Source of the DNA: Halovivax asiaticus JCM 14624
Lineage (GTDB): Archaea > Halobacteriota > Halobacteria > Halobacteriales > Natrialbaceae
Reading direction: 5' to 3'
NCBI RefSeq assembly: GCF_000337515.1
Contig: NZ_AOIQ01000024.1
Span: 1-38,900 of the forward strand
DNA: 38,900 nucleotides
A program made the translations under genes and the position numbers. Below, piece after piece: positions 1 to 8,790 of this stretch; the stretch's first letter is position 1, and each line of letters opens with the position of its first letter. Below the pieces are notes generated by a model. That model was not told where the DNA came from and did not search any database. It saw only the letters and a list, made by a program, of their open reading frames with translations.

Positions 1-18
1 GTAGCTCCGGAGATCGCC

Positions 19-264
19 TCACGGACCGGACGTCTCGGTGGTCCGTTTCGCGTACGCGAAGACGAGGAGCGACGTGACGAGCCAGACGATGGCACCGACG
101 CGGATAGCGAACTCGACGCGGTCGCCCCACGTCGGCAGGTCGGCAGGGAGCGAGAGGATCGCGACGATCGGGGCACCGACGACGATCGTCAGGACGAACG
201 TCATCTGCATCACCCAGCCGTAATCGAGGCCGTCGGGTGAACTCGTTTCGACGGGTTCTGGCAC
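19..264 (-). CDS. Small membrane protein, DUF5822-like
   Basis: An 81-residue protein with two predicted membrane segments (about residues 17-40 and 50-74) separated by a short acidic loop, and a conserved-looking N-terminal stretch PEPVETSSPDGLDYGW. It resembles the haloarchaeal DUF5822 family, whose function is unknown. I chose the GTG start at 264 because a CTTTAAG TATA-like box lies on the minus strand at 289-295, about 28 bases upstream, which fits a leaderless transcript; an in-frame ATG at 321 lies upstream of that box and is therefore unlikely. It is divergent from panB, and the two promoters lie within about 130 bases of each other. Confidence 0.7.
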   Translation of the reverse strand: MPEPVETSSPDGLDYGWVMQMTFVLTIVVGAPIVAILSLPADLPTWGDRVEFAIRVGAIVWLVTSLLVFAYAKRTTETSGP

Positions 265-288
265 GATCGGCTCTCTCGTGGGGGAGAC

Positions 289-295
289 CTTAAAG
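289..295 (-). promoter_or_regulatory. TATA-like box for the DUF5822-like gene
   Basis: CTTTAAG read on the minus strand, centred about 28 bases before the GTG at 264. The spacing matches leaderless archaeal promoters and decides the start codon. Confidence 0.5.
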
Positions 296-365
296 TCGAC
301 GTCACACCGTCGTGGGGGCACCAGAAGGACGGACAGAAACCGGCACGATGGCCTCCAACCGGTGG

Positions 366-372
366 AATTTAC
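366..372 (+). promoter_or_regulatory. TATA-like box for panB
   Basis: AATTTAC centred about 27 bases before the ATG at 396, consistent with a leaderless panB mRNA and with rejecting the upstream in-frame ATGs at 312 and 348. Confidence 0.5.
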
Positions 373-395
373 CCGGTCGAGTCGAAGGCTCAGCT

Positions 396-1208
396 ATGAC
401 GTCCGTCCGCGACCTGCGAGCGAAAGCGGGGACCGAGCCGATTACCATGTTGACGGCCTACGACGCTCCGACGGCGGCGATCGTCGACGAGGCCGACGTC
501 GACGTGATCCTCGTCGGCGACAGCGTCGCCAACGCGGCGCTGGGCTACGAGACGACCGTTCCCGTCGACGTCGACGCCATGGCCCATCACGTCGGGGCCG
601 TGACCCGGGCGACCGAGGAGGCGATGGTCGTCGCTGACATGCCCTTCCTCTCCTACGGCGCGGACGAGGCGACGGCGATCGAGAACGCCGGTCGGATGCT
701 CCAGGAAGAGGGTGCGGACGCGGTCAAGCTGGAGTGTGGCCCACATACGGTCGACCTCACCCGGCGGCTCGTGGAACTCGGGATCCCGGTGATGGCCCAC
801 CTCGGGTTGACGCCCCAGCACGTCAACCAGTACGGCGGCTATCCGCGCCAGGGAACGGATCAAGAGAGCGCAGAGCGCATTCTCCAACTCGCGCGGGAAC
901 ACGAGGACGCTGGCGCGTTCTCACTCGTTCTGGAACACGTCCCCTCGAACGTCGCGGCCGAGGTGACCGACGCCATCGATATCCCGACGATCGGGATCGG
1001 TGCCGGCCCGGACTGTGACGGCCAAGTGCTCGTCTTCCACGACGCGGTCGGTATGAGCGAGTGGTCTCCGTCGTTCGCGAAACAGTTCGGCGACGTCAAA
1101 GGGGAGATGGAGTCGGCAGTGTCCGACTTCGTCGAGGCGGTCGAATCCGAGTCGTTCCCGGCCGAGGAACACAGTCACGAACAAGCCGACCTCGACGAAC
1201 TGTACTGA
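396..1208 (+). CDS. panB: 3-Methyl-2-oxobutanoate hydroxymethyltransferase (ketopantoate hydroxymethyltransferase)
   Basis: A 270-residue protein of the usual PanB length. PanB transfers a hydroxymethyl group from methylene-tetrahydrofolate (or the archaeal C1 carrier) to 2-oxoisovalerate, the first committed step towards pantothenate and coenzyme A. Visible family motifs are [11 protein letters not shown] near the start, the metal-binding [18 protein letters not shown] stretch, [26 protein letters not shown] and the catalytic Glu region [11 protein letters not shown], followed by [21 protein letters not shown]. The C-terminal tail is acidic, as usual in haloarchaea. The start at 396 is preferred over 312 because the residues upstream show no family similarity and the TATA-like box sits at 366-372. 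It is a stand-alone gene, convergent with the hydrolase that follows. Confidence 0.96.
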   Translation: MTSVRDLRAKAGTEPITMLTAYDAPTAAIVDEADVDVILVGDSVANAALGYETTVPVDVDAMAHHVGAVTRATEEAMVVADMPFLSYGADEATAIENAGRMLQEEGADAVKLECGPHTVDLTRRLVELGIPVMAHLGLTPQHVNQYGGYPRQGTDQESAERILQLAREHEDAGAFSLVLEHVPSNVAAEVTDAIDIPTIGIGAGPDCDGQVLVFHDAVGMSEWSPSFAKQFGDVKGEMESAVSDFVEAVESESFPAEEHSHEQADLDELY

Positions 1209-1264
1209 CACGCCGGTCGTCCAGTCCGATTTCTGCTCCTGGAGGCCTATTCTATTCGCGCTCC

Positions 1265-2059
1265 CTATCCGTCGATTTCGTCCGTGAGAAAAGATGTGAG
1301 CGCTTCGTTGAACGCAGCTGGCTGCTCGACCATCGCCAGGTGTGCCGCGTCGTCGATCTCGACCAGGGTCGTCTCCGGAATCTCGTCGGCGAGGTACTCG
1401 TGGAACCAGGGTGGCGTCAACTGGTCTCCGCTCCCGTATACGACCAGTGTGGGGACGGAGATTTCGCCGAGCCGATCGCGCACGTCGAACCGGTGGGAAG
1501 TGAGGAAGTCCCGATAGGTGACGGTGGAGCCGGTTTCGGCCATGGTTTCACTCGAGCGCTCCCGGACGTCCGGATCGGGGTCGAGGAAGAGTCGGCCCGG
1601 TTCGTGGAGGAACTCGTTCGCCCGCTCGAAGTCGTTGTCGAGCCAGTCGAGCAGGTCTTCGAGCACTCCCAGTCGCGCTCCGGTACCGGTCAGGACGGCT
1701 GCATCGACGTCCACGTCCCGCTCTATCAGCAGGTGCTGGGCAACTGCTCCGCCCAGGGAGTTACCGATCAGGACGCGATCGCCGGTCGATTCGAGGACGG
1801 CGAGGACGTCGTCTGCGTAGGCCGTAAGCGTCTGGTAGCCGGCCCGCGCCTCGATATCCTCGGAGTCGCCGTGGCCGCTCAGGTCCAGCGTGGTGATGGG
1901 GCGGTCCCTCGCGAGGGGGAGCTGACCGTTCCAGACGCGACCCGTCGCGCCACTTCCGTGGACGAAACAGCACCCGGCTGCGTCGGATCGGTCGGGCTCA
2001 TCCCGTCGATCGACGTGACGGTAGGCCGTCACCCGGTCGTGGTGAGTGACCGTTTCCAT
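1265..2059 (-). CDS. Alpha/beta-fold hydrolase
   Basis: A 264-residue alpha/beta hydrolase. The catalytic nucleophile is Ser in GNSLGG (about residue 101); an oxyanion-region motif FVHGSGATG lies near residue 33, the acid is probably Asp in [11 protein letters not shown], and the His lies in [12 protein letters not shown] near the C-terminus, a complete Ser-Asp-His triad. A lid region rich in acidic residues spans roughly 120-200. The family covers esterases, haloperoxidase-like and meta-cleavage hydrolases, and the substrate cannot be told from sequence. A CTTATAGG TATA-like box on the minus strand at 2081-2088 is about 26 bases before the ATG at 2059; the ATG at 2065 would be two codons longer and cannot be excluded. 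No obvious functional partner is adjacent. Confidence 0.92.
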   Translation of the reverse strand: METVTHHDRVTAYRHVDRRDEPDRSDAAGCCFVHGSGATGRVWNGQLPLARDRPITTLDLSGHGDSEDIEARAGYQTLTAYADDVLAVLESTGDRVLIGNSLGGAVAQHLLIERDVDVDAAVLTGTGARLGVLEDLLDWLDNDFERANEFLHEPGRLFLDPDPDVRERSSETMAETGSTVTYRDFLTSHRFDVRDRLGEISVPTLVVYGSGDQLTPPWFHEYLADEIPETTLVEIDDAAHLAMVEQPAAFNEALTSFLTDEIDG

Positions 2060-2169
2060 ACCCATCCTTCCACGACCGGACCTATAAGTGCCGGTGCCTG
2101 TTGGATTGTGAACCGCGAACAGCGTTCTATTTCGATTTCGGGGGATGTGGTGGGGGTGTTGGGGGAAGA

Positions 2170-2177
2170 TTTATATA
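2170..2177 (+). promoter_or_regulatory. Strong TATA box for the Hsp20-like/cdc48 operon
   Basis: TTTATATA is a near-ideal haloarchaeal TATA box, about 31-38 bases before the ATG at 2208, so transcription should start only a few bases upstream of the coding region. Confidence 0.65.
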
Positions 2178-2207
2178 TCAGCGATGCTTACTTGGGGTTA
2201 GTAACAC

Positions 2208-2456
2208 ATGACTATCGCAGACACCGCCGGCGCGCAGTCGGCCATGGTGCGGACGTACGAGTACGACGACTCGTCGGTCGTGGTCGCGGACCTCGCCGAC
2301 GCGTCGGCCGAACCCGCCGTCGACGTCGTCGATGGCACGGCTATCGTGGTTCTCGACGGCCGCCAACACGAAATCGATCTTCCCCGGGAGGGGACGGTAG
2401 CGGACACGTTTATGAAAAACGGCGTGCTCAGCATCGAACTGGAGGGTACCCGATGA
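2208..2456 (+). CDS. Small Hsp20-like beta protein (DUF7127-like), upstream of cdc48
   Basis: An 82-residue acidic protein with alternating beta-like hydrophobic strands and no membrane segment. Its C-terminal part, with [17 protein letters not shown], resembles the alpha-crystallin signature A-x-x-x-NGVL of small heat-shock proteins, but the protein is shorter than a full Hsp20 and lacks the IXI tail. I believe it belongs to a haloarchaeal DUF7127-type family; no function is established. The stop codon overlaps the cdc48 start (ATGA at 2453-2456), indicating translational coupling, and a strong TATA box lies just upstream. A chaperone or adaptor role for CDC48 is an inference from this coupling and the Hsp20-like motif. 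Confidence 0.85.
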   Translation: MTIADTAGAQSAMVRTYEYDDSSVVVADLADASAEPAVDVVDGTAIVVLDGRQHEIDLPREGTVADTFMKNGVLSIELEGTR

Positions 2457-4717
2457 AACTTACCGTCAAACCGTTAAAGCAGAAGGACGCCGGTCGTGGA
2501 CTCGCTGCGATCGATCGCGCGTCGATGCGCGAGATTGGCCTGGAGAACGGCGACTACATCCTCATCCAGGGTAACGGCGAGGGGCGATCCGTCGCCCGCG
2601 TCTGGCCCGGCTACCCCGAAGACGAAGGGAGGGGGATCATCCGTATCGACGGCCGGCTTCGCCAGGAAGCGGGTGTCGGGATCGACGACAGCATCGCCGT
2701 CGAGGCGGCCGACGTCAACCCGGCAACGTCGGTTACCGTCGCCCTGCCGCAGAATCTCCGGATCCGCGGCGACATCGGCCCGCTCGTCCGCGACAAGCTG
2801 AGCGGCCAGGCGGTCACCGAGGGCCAGACCGTCCCGTTTTCGTTCTCGTTCGGCCCCATGGCCGGCTCCGGCCAGTCGGTCCCACTGAAGATCGCCGAGA
2901 CGGCGCCGTCCGGGACGGTCGTGATCACCGACTCGACGTCGATCCAGATCTCCGAGAAGCCGGCCGAGCAGATCTCGAGCCGCGGTGGTGCCACTGAGGG
3001 CGTCCCCGACGTGACCTACGAGGACATCGGCGGACTCGAGGGCGAACTGGATCAGGTTCGTGAGATGATCGAACTGCCGATGCGCCACCCCGAACTGTTC
3101 CAGCAACTCGGCATCGAGCCGCCGAAAGGCGTCCTCTTACACGGCCCGCCGGGCACGGGGAAGACGCTGATGGCGAAGGCCGTCGCCAACGAGATCGACG
3201 CCCACTTCGAGACGATCTCCGGGCCGGAGATCATGTCCAAGTACTACGGCGAGTCCGAAGAGCAACTGCGCGAGGTGTTCGAGGAAGCCGAGGAGAATGC
3301 GCCGGCGATCGTCTTCATCGACGAGATCGACTCGATCGCCTCGAAGCGCGAAGAGACGAGCGGGGACGTCGAACGCCGCGTCGTCGCCCAGCTCCTCTCG
3401 CTGATGGACGGGCTCGAAGAGCGCGGCCGGGTCACCGTCATCGCCGCGACCAACCGCGTCGACGCCATCGACCCCGCGCTTCGTCGCGGGGGTCGCTTCG
3501 ACCGCGAGATCGAGATCGGCGTCCCGGACAAGGAAGGCCGCACCGAGATCTTGCAGGTCCACACGCGCGGCATGCCGCTGGTCGATTCGATCGACCTCGA
3601 CCAGTACGCCGAGAACACGCACGGCTTCGTCGGTGCCGACCTGGCGACGCTCGCCCGCGAGGCGGCGATGAACGCCCTGCGACGCATCCGGCCCGAACTC
3701 GATCTGGAGGAAGAGGAGATCGACGCCGAGGTCCTCGAAACGCTCCAGGTGAAGGAAGTCGATTTCAAGGAGGCGCTCAAGGGCATCCAGCCCTCCGCCC
3801 TCCGCGAGGTTTTCGTCGAGGTGCCGGACGTCACCTGGGACGACGTCGGTGGCCTCGAAGCGACCGAAGAGCGGCTTCGCGAGACGATCCAGTGGCCGCT
3901 CGACTACCCCGAGGTGTTCGCCGAGATGGACATGCAGGCGCCGAAGGGCGTCCTCATGTACGGGCCACCGGGGACCGGAAAGACCCTGCTCGCGAAGGCC
4001 GTCGCCAACGAATCCCAATCGAACTTCATCTCGGTCAAGGGCCCCGAACTCTTGAACAAGTTCGTCGGCGAGTCCGAGAAGGGCATCCGCGAGGTCTTCG
4101 AGAAGGCTCGCTCGAACGCCCCGACCGTGATCTTCTTCGACGAGATCGACTCGATCGCGGGCGAACGCGGGCGTAACTCCGGTGACTCGGGCGTCTCCGA
4201 GCGGATGGTTAGCCAGTTGCTGACCGAACTCGATGGCCTCGAAGAGCTTGAGGACGTCGTCGTCATCGCGACGACCAATCGGCCGGACCTGATCGACTCG
4301 GCGTTACTCCGCCCCGGGCGACTCGACCGCCACATCCACGTCCCCGTTCCGGACGAGGCGGCCCGCCGGAAGATCTTCGCGGTCCACACGGAACACAAAC
4401 CGCTCGCCGACGCGATCGATCTCGACTGGCTCGCGGCCGAGACCGAGGGCTACGTCGGTGCCGACATCGAGGCCGTCACGCGAGAGGCGTCGATGGCGGC
4501 GACTCGCGAGTTCATCAACTCGGTCGACCCCGACGAGATGGACGACACGCTCGGAAACGTCCGTATCTCGAAGGAGCACTTCGAGCACGCACTCGCGGAG
4601 GTCTCGCCGAGCGTGACGACCGAGACCAGAGAGCGCTACGAGGAGATCGAAGAGCAGTTCGACTCGGCCGAACCAGCTGCGGCAGAAGGAGACCAGCTCG
4701 GTCGGACCTTCCAGTAG
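2453..4717 (+). CDS. cdc48: CDC48/p97-type AAA+ ATPase
   Basis: A 754-residue protein with the full CDC48/VAT layout: an N-terminal double-psi barrel and beta-clam domain (about residues 1-190, beginning [20 protein letters not shown]), then two AAA modules, D1 and D2. Walker A motifs GPPGTGKT are at about 231-238 and 504-511; Walker B FIDEIDS and FFDEIDS are near 289 and 562; sensor ATNR motifs and paired Arg fingers ([13 protein letters not shown] and [12 protein letters not shown]) are present. The protein ends with GRTFQ, a tail common in haloarchaeal CDC48. It unfolds proteins with ATP and can feed the proteasome in the cytoplasm. The reading frame is open far upstream, but similarity begins at 2453, where ATG overlaps the previous stop. 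No intein interrupts it. Confidence 0.98.
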   Translation: MKLTVKPLKQKDAGRGLAAIDRASMREIGLENGDYILIQGNGEGRSVARVWPGYPEDEGRGIIRIDGRLRQEAGVGIDDSIAVEAADVNPATSVTVALPQNLRIRGDIGPLVRDKLSGQAVTEGQTVPFSFSFGPMAGSGQSVPLKIAETAPSGTVVITDSTSIQISEKPAEQISSRGGATEGVPDVTYEDIGGLEGELDQVREMIELPMRHPELFQQLGIEPPKGVLLHGPPGTGKTLMAKAVANEIDAHFETISGPEIMSKYYGESEEQLREVFEEAEENAPAIVFIDEIDSIASKREETSGDVERRVVAQLLSLMDGLEERGRVTVIAATNRVDAIDPALRRGGRFDREIEIGVPDKEGRTEILQVHTRGMPLVDSIDLDQYAENTHGFVGADLATLAREAAMNALRRIRPELDLEEEEIDAEVLETLQVKEVDFKEALKGIQPSALREVFVEVPDVTWDDVGGLEATEERLRETIQWPLDYPEVFAEMDMQAPKGVLMYGPPGTGKTLLAKAVANESQSNFISVKGPELLNKFVGESEKGIREVFEKARSNAPTVIFFDEIDSIAGERGRNSGDSGVSERMVSQLLTELDGLEELEDVVVIATTNRPDLIDSALLRPGRLDRHIHVPVPDEAARRKIFAVHTEHKPLADAIDLDWLAAETEGYVGADIEAVTREASMAATREFINSVDPDEMDDTLGNVRISKEHFEHALAEVSPSVTTETRERYEEIEEQFDSAEPAAAEGDQLGRTFQ

Positions 4718-4859
4718 GACCTTTATCGGGTTCTCGCACTCACGGGTCGCGTGGAATCCGATACAATCCCCACCGAAAACCCGCATCTCGCGGGCTCCCC
4801 CGTCGGAACACGCGCACTGTCCGTGGGGCAGTTTCTGACCGCATCCTGCCGTTGCCGAC

Positions 4860-4864
4860 TTTTT
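4860..4864 (+). terminator. Oligo-T tract downstream of cdc48
   Basis: Five consecutive T residues about 140 bases after the cdc48 stop, in a gap before a convergent gene. Archaeal intrinsic termination uses T-tracts, so this is a candidate terminator only. Confidence 0.3.
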
Positions 4865-4906
4865 GTCTCCGACTGCGAGCGAACCGCTCGGCTTGAGGTC
4901 GACGGG

Positions 4907-5359
4907 TTACAACTCCGCGAGAACTTCGTCCGCGTGGCCCTCGGGATCGACGCCCTCGTAGGCGGCGACGATCGTGCCGTCGCCGTCCAGGACGTAGGTA
5001 TTTCGGAAGACGCCGTCGAACGTGTTCCCGAACATGTTCTTCTCACCGTAGGAATCGTAGGCCGCGGAAACGCTGCCATCCTCGTCCGAGAGGAGGTGGA
5101 AGTCCAGGTCGTAGTCGTCGGCGAACTCGGCCAGGTCGGAGACCGGATCGTCACTGATCCCGAGGACAACTGCGTCGTGATCCTCGAGTTGCGGTCGGGC
5201 GTCGCGGAATTCGCAGGCTTCGACCGTACAGCCCTCGGTGTTCGCGCGCGGGTAGAAGTAGACGACGACCGGCTGTCCGGCGAACGAGTCGAGCGAGACC
5301 GTCTCGCCGTGTTGATTCTCGAGTTCGAACGTGGGTGCGTCGGTGCCAACGTCGAGCAT
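4907..5359 (-). CDS. bcp: Thioredoxin-dependent peroxiredoxin, BCP/PrxQ type
   Basis: A 150-residue peroxiredoxin that reduces hydrogen and organic peroxides in the cytoplasm. The peroxidatic Cys44 lies in ANTEGCTVEACEF with a second Cys49 five residues later, the spacing used by the BCP/PrxQ subfamily; FELENQHGETVSLDSF, VVVYFYPRA and GISDDPVSDLAEFA are typical. A longer start at 5425 would add 22 residues (with TTTSGPAKRAS) that have no counterpart in the family. A weak TATA-like AGTTTGA lies near 5442-5448, closer to that upstream ATG, so the exact start is uncertain. It is convergent with cdc48 and close to the end of the priS-gins operon. Confidence 0.94.
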   Translation of the reverse strand: MLDVGTDAPTFELENQHGETVSLDSFAGQPVVVYFYPRANTEGCTVEACEFRDARPQLEDHDAVVLGISDDPVSDLAEFADDYDLDFHLLSDEDGSVSAAYDSYGEKNMFGNTFDGVFRNTYVLDGDGTIVAAYEGVDPEGHADEVLAEL

Positions 5360-5469
5360 GGATGCGCGTTTGGCCGGCCCCGACGTAGTGGTGTCGGTCC
5401 CGGCGGTCCAGTCCTCGGTCGCCACTCAGTGGAAAACCAGTCAAACTCTTCTGACGGCGGTCCACCCGA

Positions 5470-6327
5470 TCACTCGAGCGGTTTCGCCGCGTCGCGCTCG
5501 ATCAGCGGGTCCGCGTTGGCCTCGGGGAGGGTTACGACGTCGTCGCTCGCGAGGGTGTACTCGCGGTCGTCGACGCCGAGGATGGAGCCGACGTCAGCCG
5601 TGATCTGGACCGTCACTCTGTCGACGGCCGAGTCTTTGTCTGTTGCAGGAGGGGATGGCGCGGACGCATCGGCGTCCGAGTCGTCCGACGCCTCGTCTGT
5701 CGATCGATCACTGGGCTCGGCTGGCGTCGATTCGGTACTCGGCGAGGCCGCCCCCATCGCCTCGGCGGCGTCGAACGCGTCGTCCGCCGCCCCATCATTC
5801 GGACCGGAATCGGCGGGCGGTTCGTCGGCCGGCGGCACCGGCGGATTCGCCGAATCCGGATCCGACTTCGTCGGCTCCGCCTGTGACGCGGTGTCGCGCT
5901 CGCCGGCATCGATGGCGGGGTTGTCCGCGACGGTCGTCTCGGCTCCCTCGAGAACGGAGAGTATCTCCTCTTTGTTCGTCTCGATCCGGTCGACGAGGTC
6001 GTCGAACAGCGTCGCTTCCTCGCTGGTGAGCCCGTCCGAGTCGGCCGTCATCCCGGCGGCGGCGAGACTCGCCTGTTTGACGAGTTTCCCCATTCGGCGT
6101 TCGTAGATGGCTTCGGCGACGTCTTTCGACGTCTCGATCTCGTCCGTGAGTCGAGTCACTTCCGGTGCGGCGAACGGATTCTCGTGTTCGGCGGCGACCT
6201 GATCCCGTTCGTGTTCTAACGCCTCGATGTACTCGCCGACTTCCTGGTAGAACGATGGCCGCAGCTCCTGAAGGCTGTCTTTCTGGCGTTCCGTGTTCCG
6301 GACTGAGCGTAGTTCCTCCAGATTCAT
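5470..6327 (-). CDS. Archaeal GINS replication factor (Gins51/Sld5-like)
   Basis: A 285-residue subunit of the archaeal GINS complex, which works with MCM and the Cdc45/GAN homologue in the replicative helicase. The N-terminal helical A domain (about 1-120, beginning MNLEELRSVRNTERQKDSLQ with FYQEVGEYIEALEHE) is clear. A long low-complexity Asp/Ser/Pro/Ala linker (about 135-225) follows, then a short beta B domain (about 230-285, with VTVQITADVGSILGVDDREY and TLPEANADPLIERDAA). That A-then-B order is the Sld5/Psf1-like Gins51 form; haloarchaea usually carry only this type. The gene starts 27 bases after priS ends, on the same strand, so primase and helicase accessory are co-expressed. The linker is longer than in non-halophiles. 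Confidence 0.95.
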   Translation of the reverse strand: MNLEELRSVRNTERQKDSLQELRPSFYQEVGEYIEALEHERDQVAAEHENPFAAPEVTRLTDEIETSKDVAEAIYERRMGKLVKQASLAAAGMTADSDGLTSEEATLFDDLVDRIETNKEEILSVLEGAETTVADNPAIDAGERDTASQAEPTKSDPDSANPPVPPADEPPADSGPNDGAADDAFDAAEAMGAASPSTESTPAEPSDRSTDEASDDSDADASAPSPPATDKDSAVDRVTVQITADVGSILGVDDREYTLASDDVVTLPEANADPLIERDAAKPLE

Positions 6328-6354
6328 ACTGCGGTGGGTGTGGTCGGCGGCCGA

Positions 6355-7539
6355 TCAGGCGCCGGTCTCTTTTTCCTTCTCTGCGCGGCCACGCGCCATG
6401 AGGAACATGGCAACGTGCTCTGGTACTGACTGCTCACCTTCCGTGACTGTAAAGGTGTCGCCACCGAGTTCGACGGGGCCGCCGCGGTCGACCGTCACCC
6501 GGATCTCGTGGCCGGTGAACGTCTCGGGGACGGCGTCGACGAGCGGGTCGAAGTCGGTGAGGTCCGCGCGATCGATCCGCCGCACCGCGAGTGAGCTGCC
6601 GCCGTGGAGGCTCCCGGGGAGCCTGATGAGCCGGTTGGTGTCCGTCGTCACCGGCTCGTCGATGGGTGCGTTCTCCGCCTCGACCGTTCGCTCGGCGAAG
6701 CGCTGGGCGAGCTGGGCGATCGCGGTGTGGACCGTGACGTTCCCGGCCTCGATCGCCGCCCGGTTGTTCGTCGCCGCGTTCAACGCGGCCGTCGCCTTTC
6801 CTTCCCCGATCCCGTCGAACGACTGGAGTCGTTCGAGAGCAGCTTCCTCGTCCATCGCCAGCAGGTCGTCGAGGAAGGAAACGAAGCGATCGTGCAGTCG
6901 TTCTCCCCAGCCGCCGCTGGTTCGCAGGATGCGACGCTCGGTCGGCGTTTCCCGCCCCATTCCCGCGACGGTCTCCGTCTCGATGAGGTGGTCGAACTCG
7001 AGGCCGATACCGCGGACGTAATCGACGATTTCGCGACGGTGTTCGCGTTCGAGGTGGCGGATCCGCTCGTCTCTGACGTGGACGTGATACCCGCGACCGC
7101 CGGAGAAGACGATCTCCATGTTCTCGAACCCGAAGTCGTCTTCGAGGAAGTCGAGGAGGCGACGGAGGGCATCCTTGCACGTGGCGAGCATCTCGGCGTA
7201 GGAATCCTCGCCGAGGGTGACCCCTGGGAGGTGGTCGGCGTCAAGGTCGAAGACGAGATCCGATCGCTGCCATCCCTTCTCGTCCATGGAATTGGCACCT
7301 GGGTCCTCGTACAGTCCGGCGGAGTAGTAGACGTGTCGCGGGCGCTCGCGCTCCAGAAAGGTCTCGATGTCCCCGATGTCGAGGACGGATCGATGTCGAA
7401 TCATCCGCGTGTCGGGGCCGGTCGTCCAGGGGATGTACCCCCACTCACGGGACTCGGGGGCGGGCGGCGGCGTAATCTCGGCCCGCCGGTAGTAATCCCT
7501 GAACCGGCCGCGAAGGTACGCTCGCGTTCGCTCCTCCAT
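6355..7539 (-). CDS. priS: DNA primase catalytic (small) subunit PriS
   Basis: A 394-residue archaeo-eukaryotic primase small subunit that makes RNA/DNA primers with PriL. The catalytic acidic motif DLDAD is at about 98-102 in LVFDLDADHLPGV; the second motif SGGRGYHVHV is at about 146-155; a third conserved region RLPGSLHGGSSLAV lies around residue 310. The N-terminal MEERTRAYLRGRFRDYYRRA is typical. A TATA-like AGTTATA on the minus strand at 7566-7572, about 30 bases before the ATG, supports the start. It is first in a two-gene operon with gins; the large subunit priL is not in this window. Confidence 0.97.
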   Translation of the reverse strand: MEERTRAYLRGRFRDYYRRAEITPPPAPESREWGYIPWTTGPDTRMIRHRSVLDIGDIETFLERERPRHVYYSAGLYEDPGANSMDEKGWQRSDLVFDLDADHLPGVTLGEDSYAEMLATCKDALRRLLDFLEDDFGFENMEIVFSGGRGYHVHVRDERIRHLEREHRREIVDYVRGIGLEFDHLIETETVAGMGRETPTERRILRTSGGWGERLHDRFVSFLDDLLAMDEEAALERLQSFDGIGEGKATAALNAATNNRAAIEAGNVTVHTAIAQLAQRFAERTVEAENAPIDEPVTTDTNRLIRLPGSLHGGSSLAVRRIDRADLTDFDPLVDAVPETFTGHEIRVTVDRGGPVELGGDTFTVTEGEQSVPEHVAMFLMARGRAEKEKETGA

Positions 7540-7565
7540 TCGCCACTCACTCGCTCGCGGTGGCG

Positions 7566-7572
7566 TATAACT
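7566..7572 (-). promoter_or_regulatory. TATA-like box for priS-gins
   Basis: AGTTATA on the minus strand, about 27-33 bases before the priS ATG, consistent with a leaderless operon transcript. Confidence 0.5.
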
Positions 7573-7711
7573 GTATTGGAGGCGACGCCGCCGACGGAAC
7601 GGCGAGTCCCGCCTCGATTCGGGCAGTCTTGGCGTGCATCGGTCGGGTATCGGCGATTCGGCGTGCTCGGCAGGCGATCCAGACTCGTTTTTCCACTGCC
7701 CACTTCTCCGT

Positions 7712-8197
7712 TCAGCGCGTGACGAACTCGGAGAGTCGATCCGTCAGTCCCGCGTCTGACGAGAGTTTGAGATAGTAGGCGTCGCCGCCGTCTTCGTAGT
7801 AATTCTCGATGCGCCGGGTGATCTCGAAGCCGAGGTGTTCGTAAAACTGCAGGGCGTTTTCGTTGGTCGTCCGGGCGTGACACGTCACCGACCGGTGGTC
7901 TGTCGCGACCGCCGAGACGAGCCGCTTGCCGATTCCTCGCCCCTGACAGTCGGGATCGACACCGAGAAAGAGGATGTAGCCGTCGCGTCGGACCGTCACG
8001 AACCCGACGAGCGACTCGCCGTCGTGTTCGTGGACGATACAGTGGACGGTCGATCGACGGTAGGCGTCGGAGAAAAAGTCCCAGCGTTGTTTCAGTACGT
8101 TCTCGCGCTCGCGGATCCGCTCTTTGAGTTCCCAGGCGTCTTCGACGTACTCGTCGCTGCCCGCGGGGACGACACGGCTATCGACGTTGACGCTCAC
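7712..8197 (-). CDS. GNAT-family N-acetyltransferase
   Basis: A 161-residue GCN5-related acetyltransferase. The acetyl-CoA pyrophosphate-binding loop QGRGIGKRLV is at about 85-94 after the beta-4 strand YILFLGVDPD; the later segment TTNENALQFYEHLGFEITRR is the usual motif B with the catalytic Tyr region. N-terminal residues 15-45 are helical and charged. The acceptor substrate cannot be told from sequence; it could be protein N-termini, an amino acid or a small molecule. A well-formed AATTATATT box at 8221-8229 on the minus strand supports the start. It is a stand-alone gene divergent from archease. Confidence 0.92.
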   Translation of the reverse strand: MSVNVDSRVVPAGSDEYVEDAWELKERIRERENVLKQRWDFFSDAYRRSTVHCIVHEHDGESLVGFVTVRRDGYILFLGVDPDCQGRGIGKRLVSAVATDHRSVTCHARTTNENALQFYEHLGFEITRRIENYYEDGGDAYYLKLSSDAGLTDRLSEFVTR

Positions 8198-8220
8198 TGT
8201 CAGTGGATACCATCGTCGTC

Positions 8221-8229
8221 AATATAATT
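8221..8229 (-). promoter_or_regulatory. TATA box for the GNAT gene
   Basis: AATTATATT on the minus strand, centred about 28 bases before the ATG at 8197. Confidence 0.55.
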
Positions 8230-8290
8230 CTGCCGGCAGCGGGTGTTGCGAATCGATGCACATACCGTGGCGGGCCCTGAAGGACCGGCT

Positions 8291-8701
8291 ATGCCCTACG
8301 AGCTTCGGCCCCACACGGCCGACGTCGCCGTCGCGGCGACCGGACGGACGCTGTCGGCTGTCTTCGAAGCGACGGCCGACGGGCTCGCGGCCGCGAGTTG
8401 TGACGAACTGGTCGATTCGGGGGAGCAACTCGATATCACTGTCTCGGCCGAGTCGCTGGAGGCCCTGCTCTTCGAGTACCTCGACGAACTCATCTACGTG
8501 CGTGATGTCGAACTCGTCCTTCCGGTCGACCACGAGGTTTCGATTGCCGAGCGAGCTGGTGGGTGGGAACTCGAGGGGCGTGCTCGAGGAATCCCCCTCG
8601 ACGAGATCGATGCCAGAGAGGTCAAGGCGGTTACCTACGCCGATATGCGCATAGAAGAGACGGCAGCTGGCTGGGAGGCTTACGTCGTCTTCGACGTGTG
8701 A
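8291..8701 (+). CDS. Archease, RtcB-activating protein
   Basis: A 136-residue archease, the cofactor that speeds guanylylation and turnover of the RNA ligase RtcB. Visible are the N-terminal YELRPHTADVAVAATG with the conserved His and metal-binding Asp, the core EALLFEYLDELIYVRD, and the C-terminal REVKAVTYADMRIEE, which carries the family's V-K-A-x-T-Y signature. The start at 8291 aligns with the family; the ATG at 8243 would add 16 residues with no similarity. It lies 89 bases upstream of rtcB on the same strand, the usual functional pairing, although rtcB also has its own promoter-like box. Confidence 0.96.
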   Translation: MPYELRPHTADVAVAATGRTLSAVFEATADGLAAASCDELVDSGEQLDITVSAESLEALLFEYLDELIYVRDVELVLPVDHEVSIAERAGGWELEGRARGIPLDEIDAREVKAVTYADMRIEETAAGWEAYVVFDV

Positions 8702-8762
8702 TGTGCCAGTGACAATAGCTTCCGTGGCCAGTATCGGAAATCGGAACCCAGGTGCCAACGCC

Positions 8763-8768
8763 TTTTAG
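8763..8768 (+). promoter_or_regulatory. TATA-like box for rtcB
   Basis: TTTTAG about 25 bases before the ATG at 8791, supporting that start and a separate promoter for rtcB. Confidence 0.45.
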
Positions 8769-8790
8769 GAGGGCAACCGGACGTTCGGGT

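Noticed and set aside
1061-2452. Continuous open frame in front of cdc48 that would give a 1218-residue protein.
   Set aside because: It runs through the 3' end of panB and antisense to the hydrolase, with no sensible composition; the CDC48 N-domain begins at 2453.
3137-4018. Long antisense frames over cdc48.
   Set aside because: They mirror the codon bias of the AAA gene in high-GC DNA and contain no recognisable motifs.
6604-7722. 372-residue frame on the plus strand over priS.
   Set aside because: PriS on the other strand has all catalytic motifs; this frame is its shadow.
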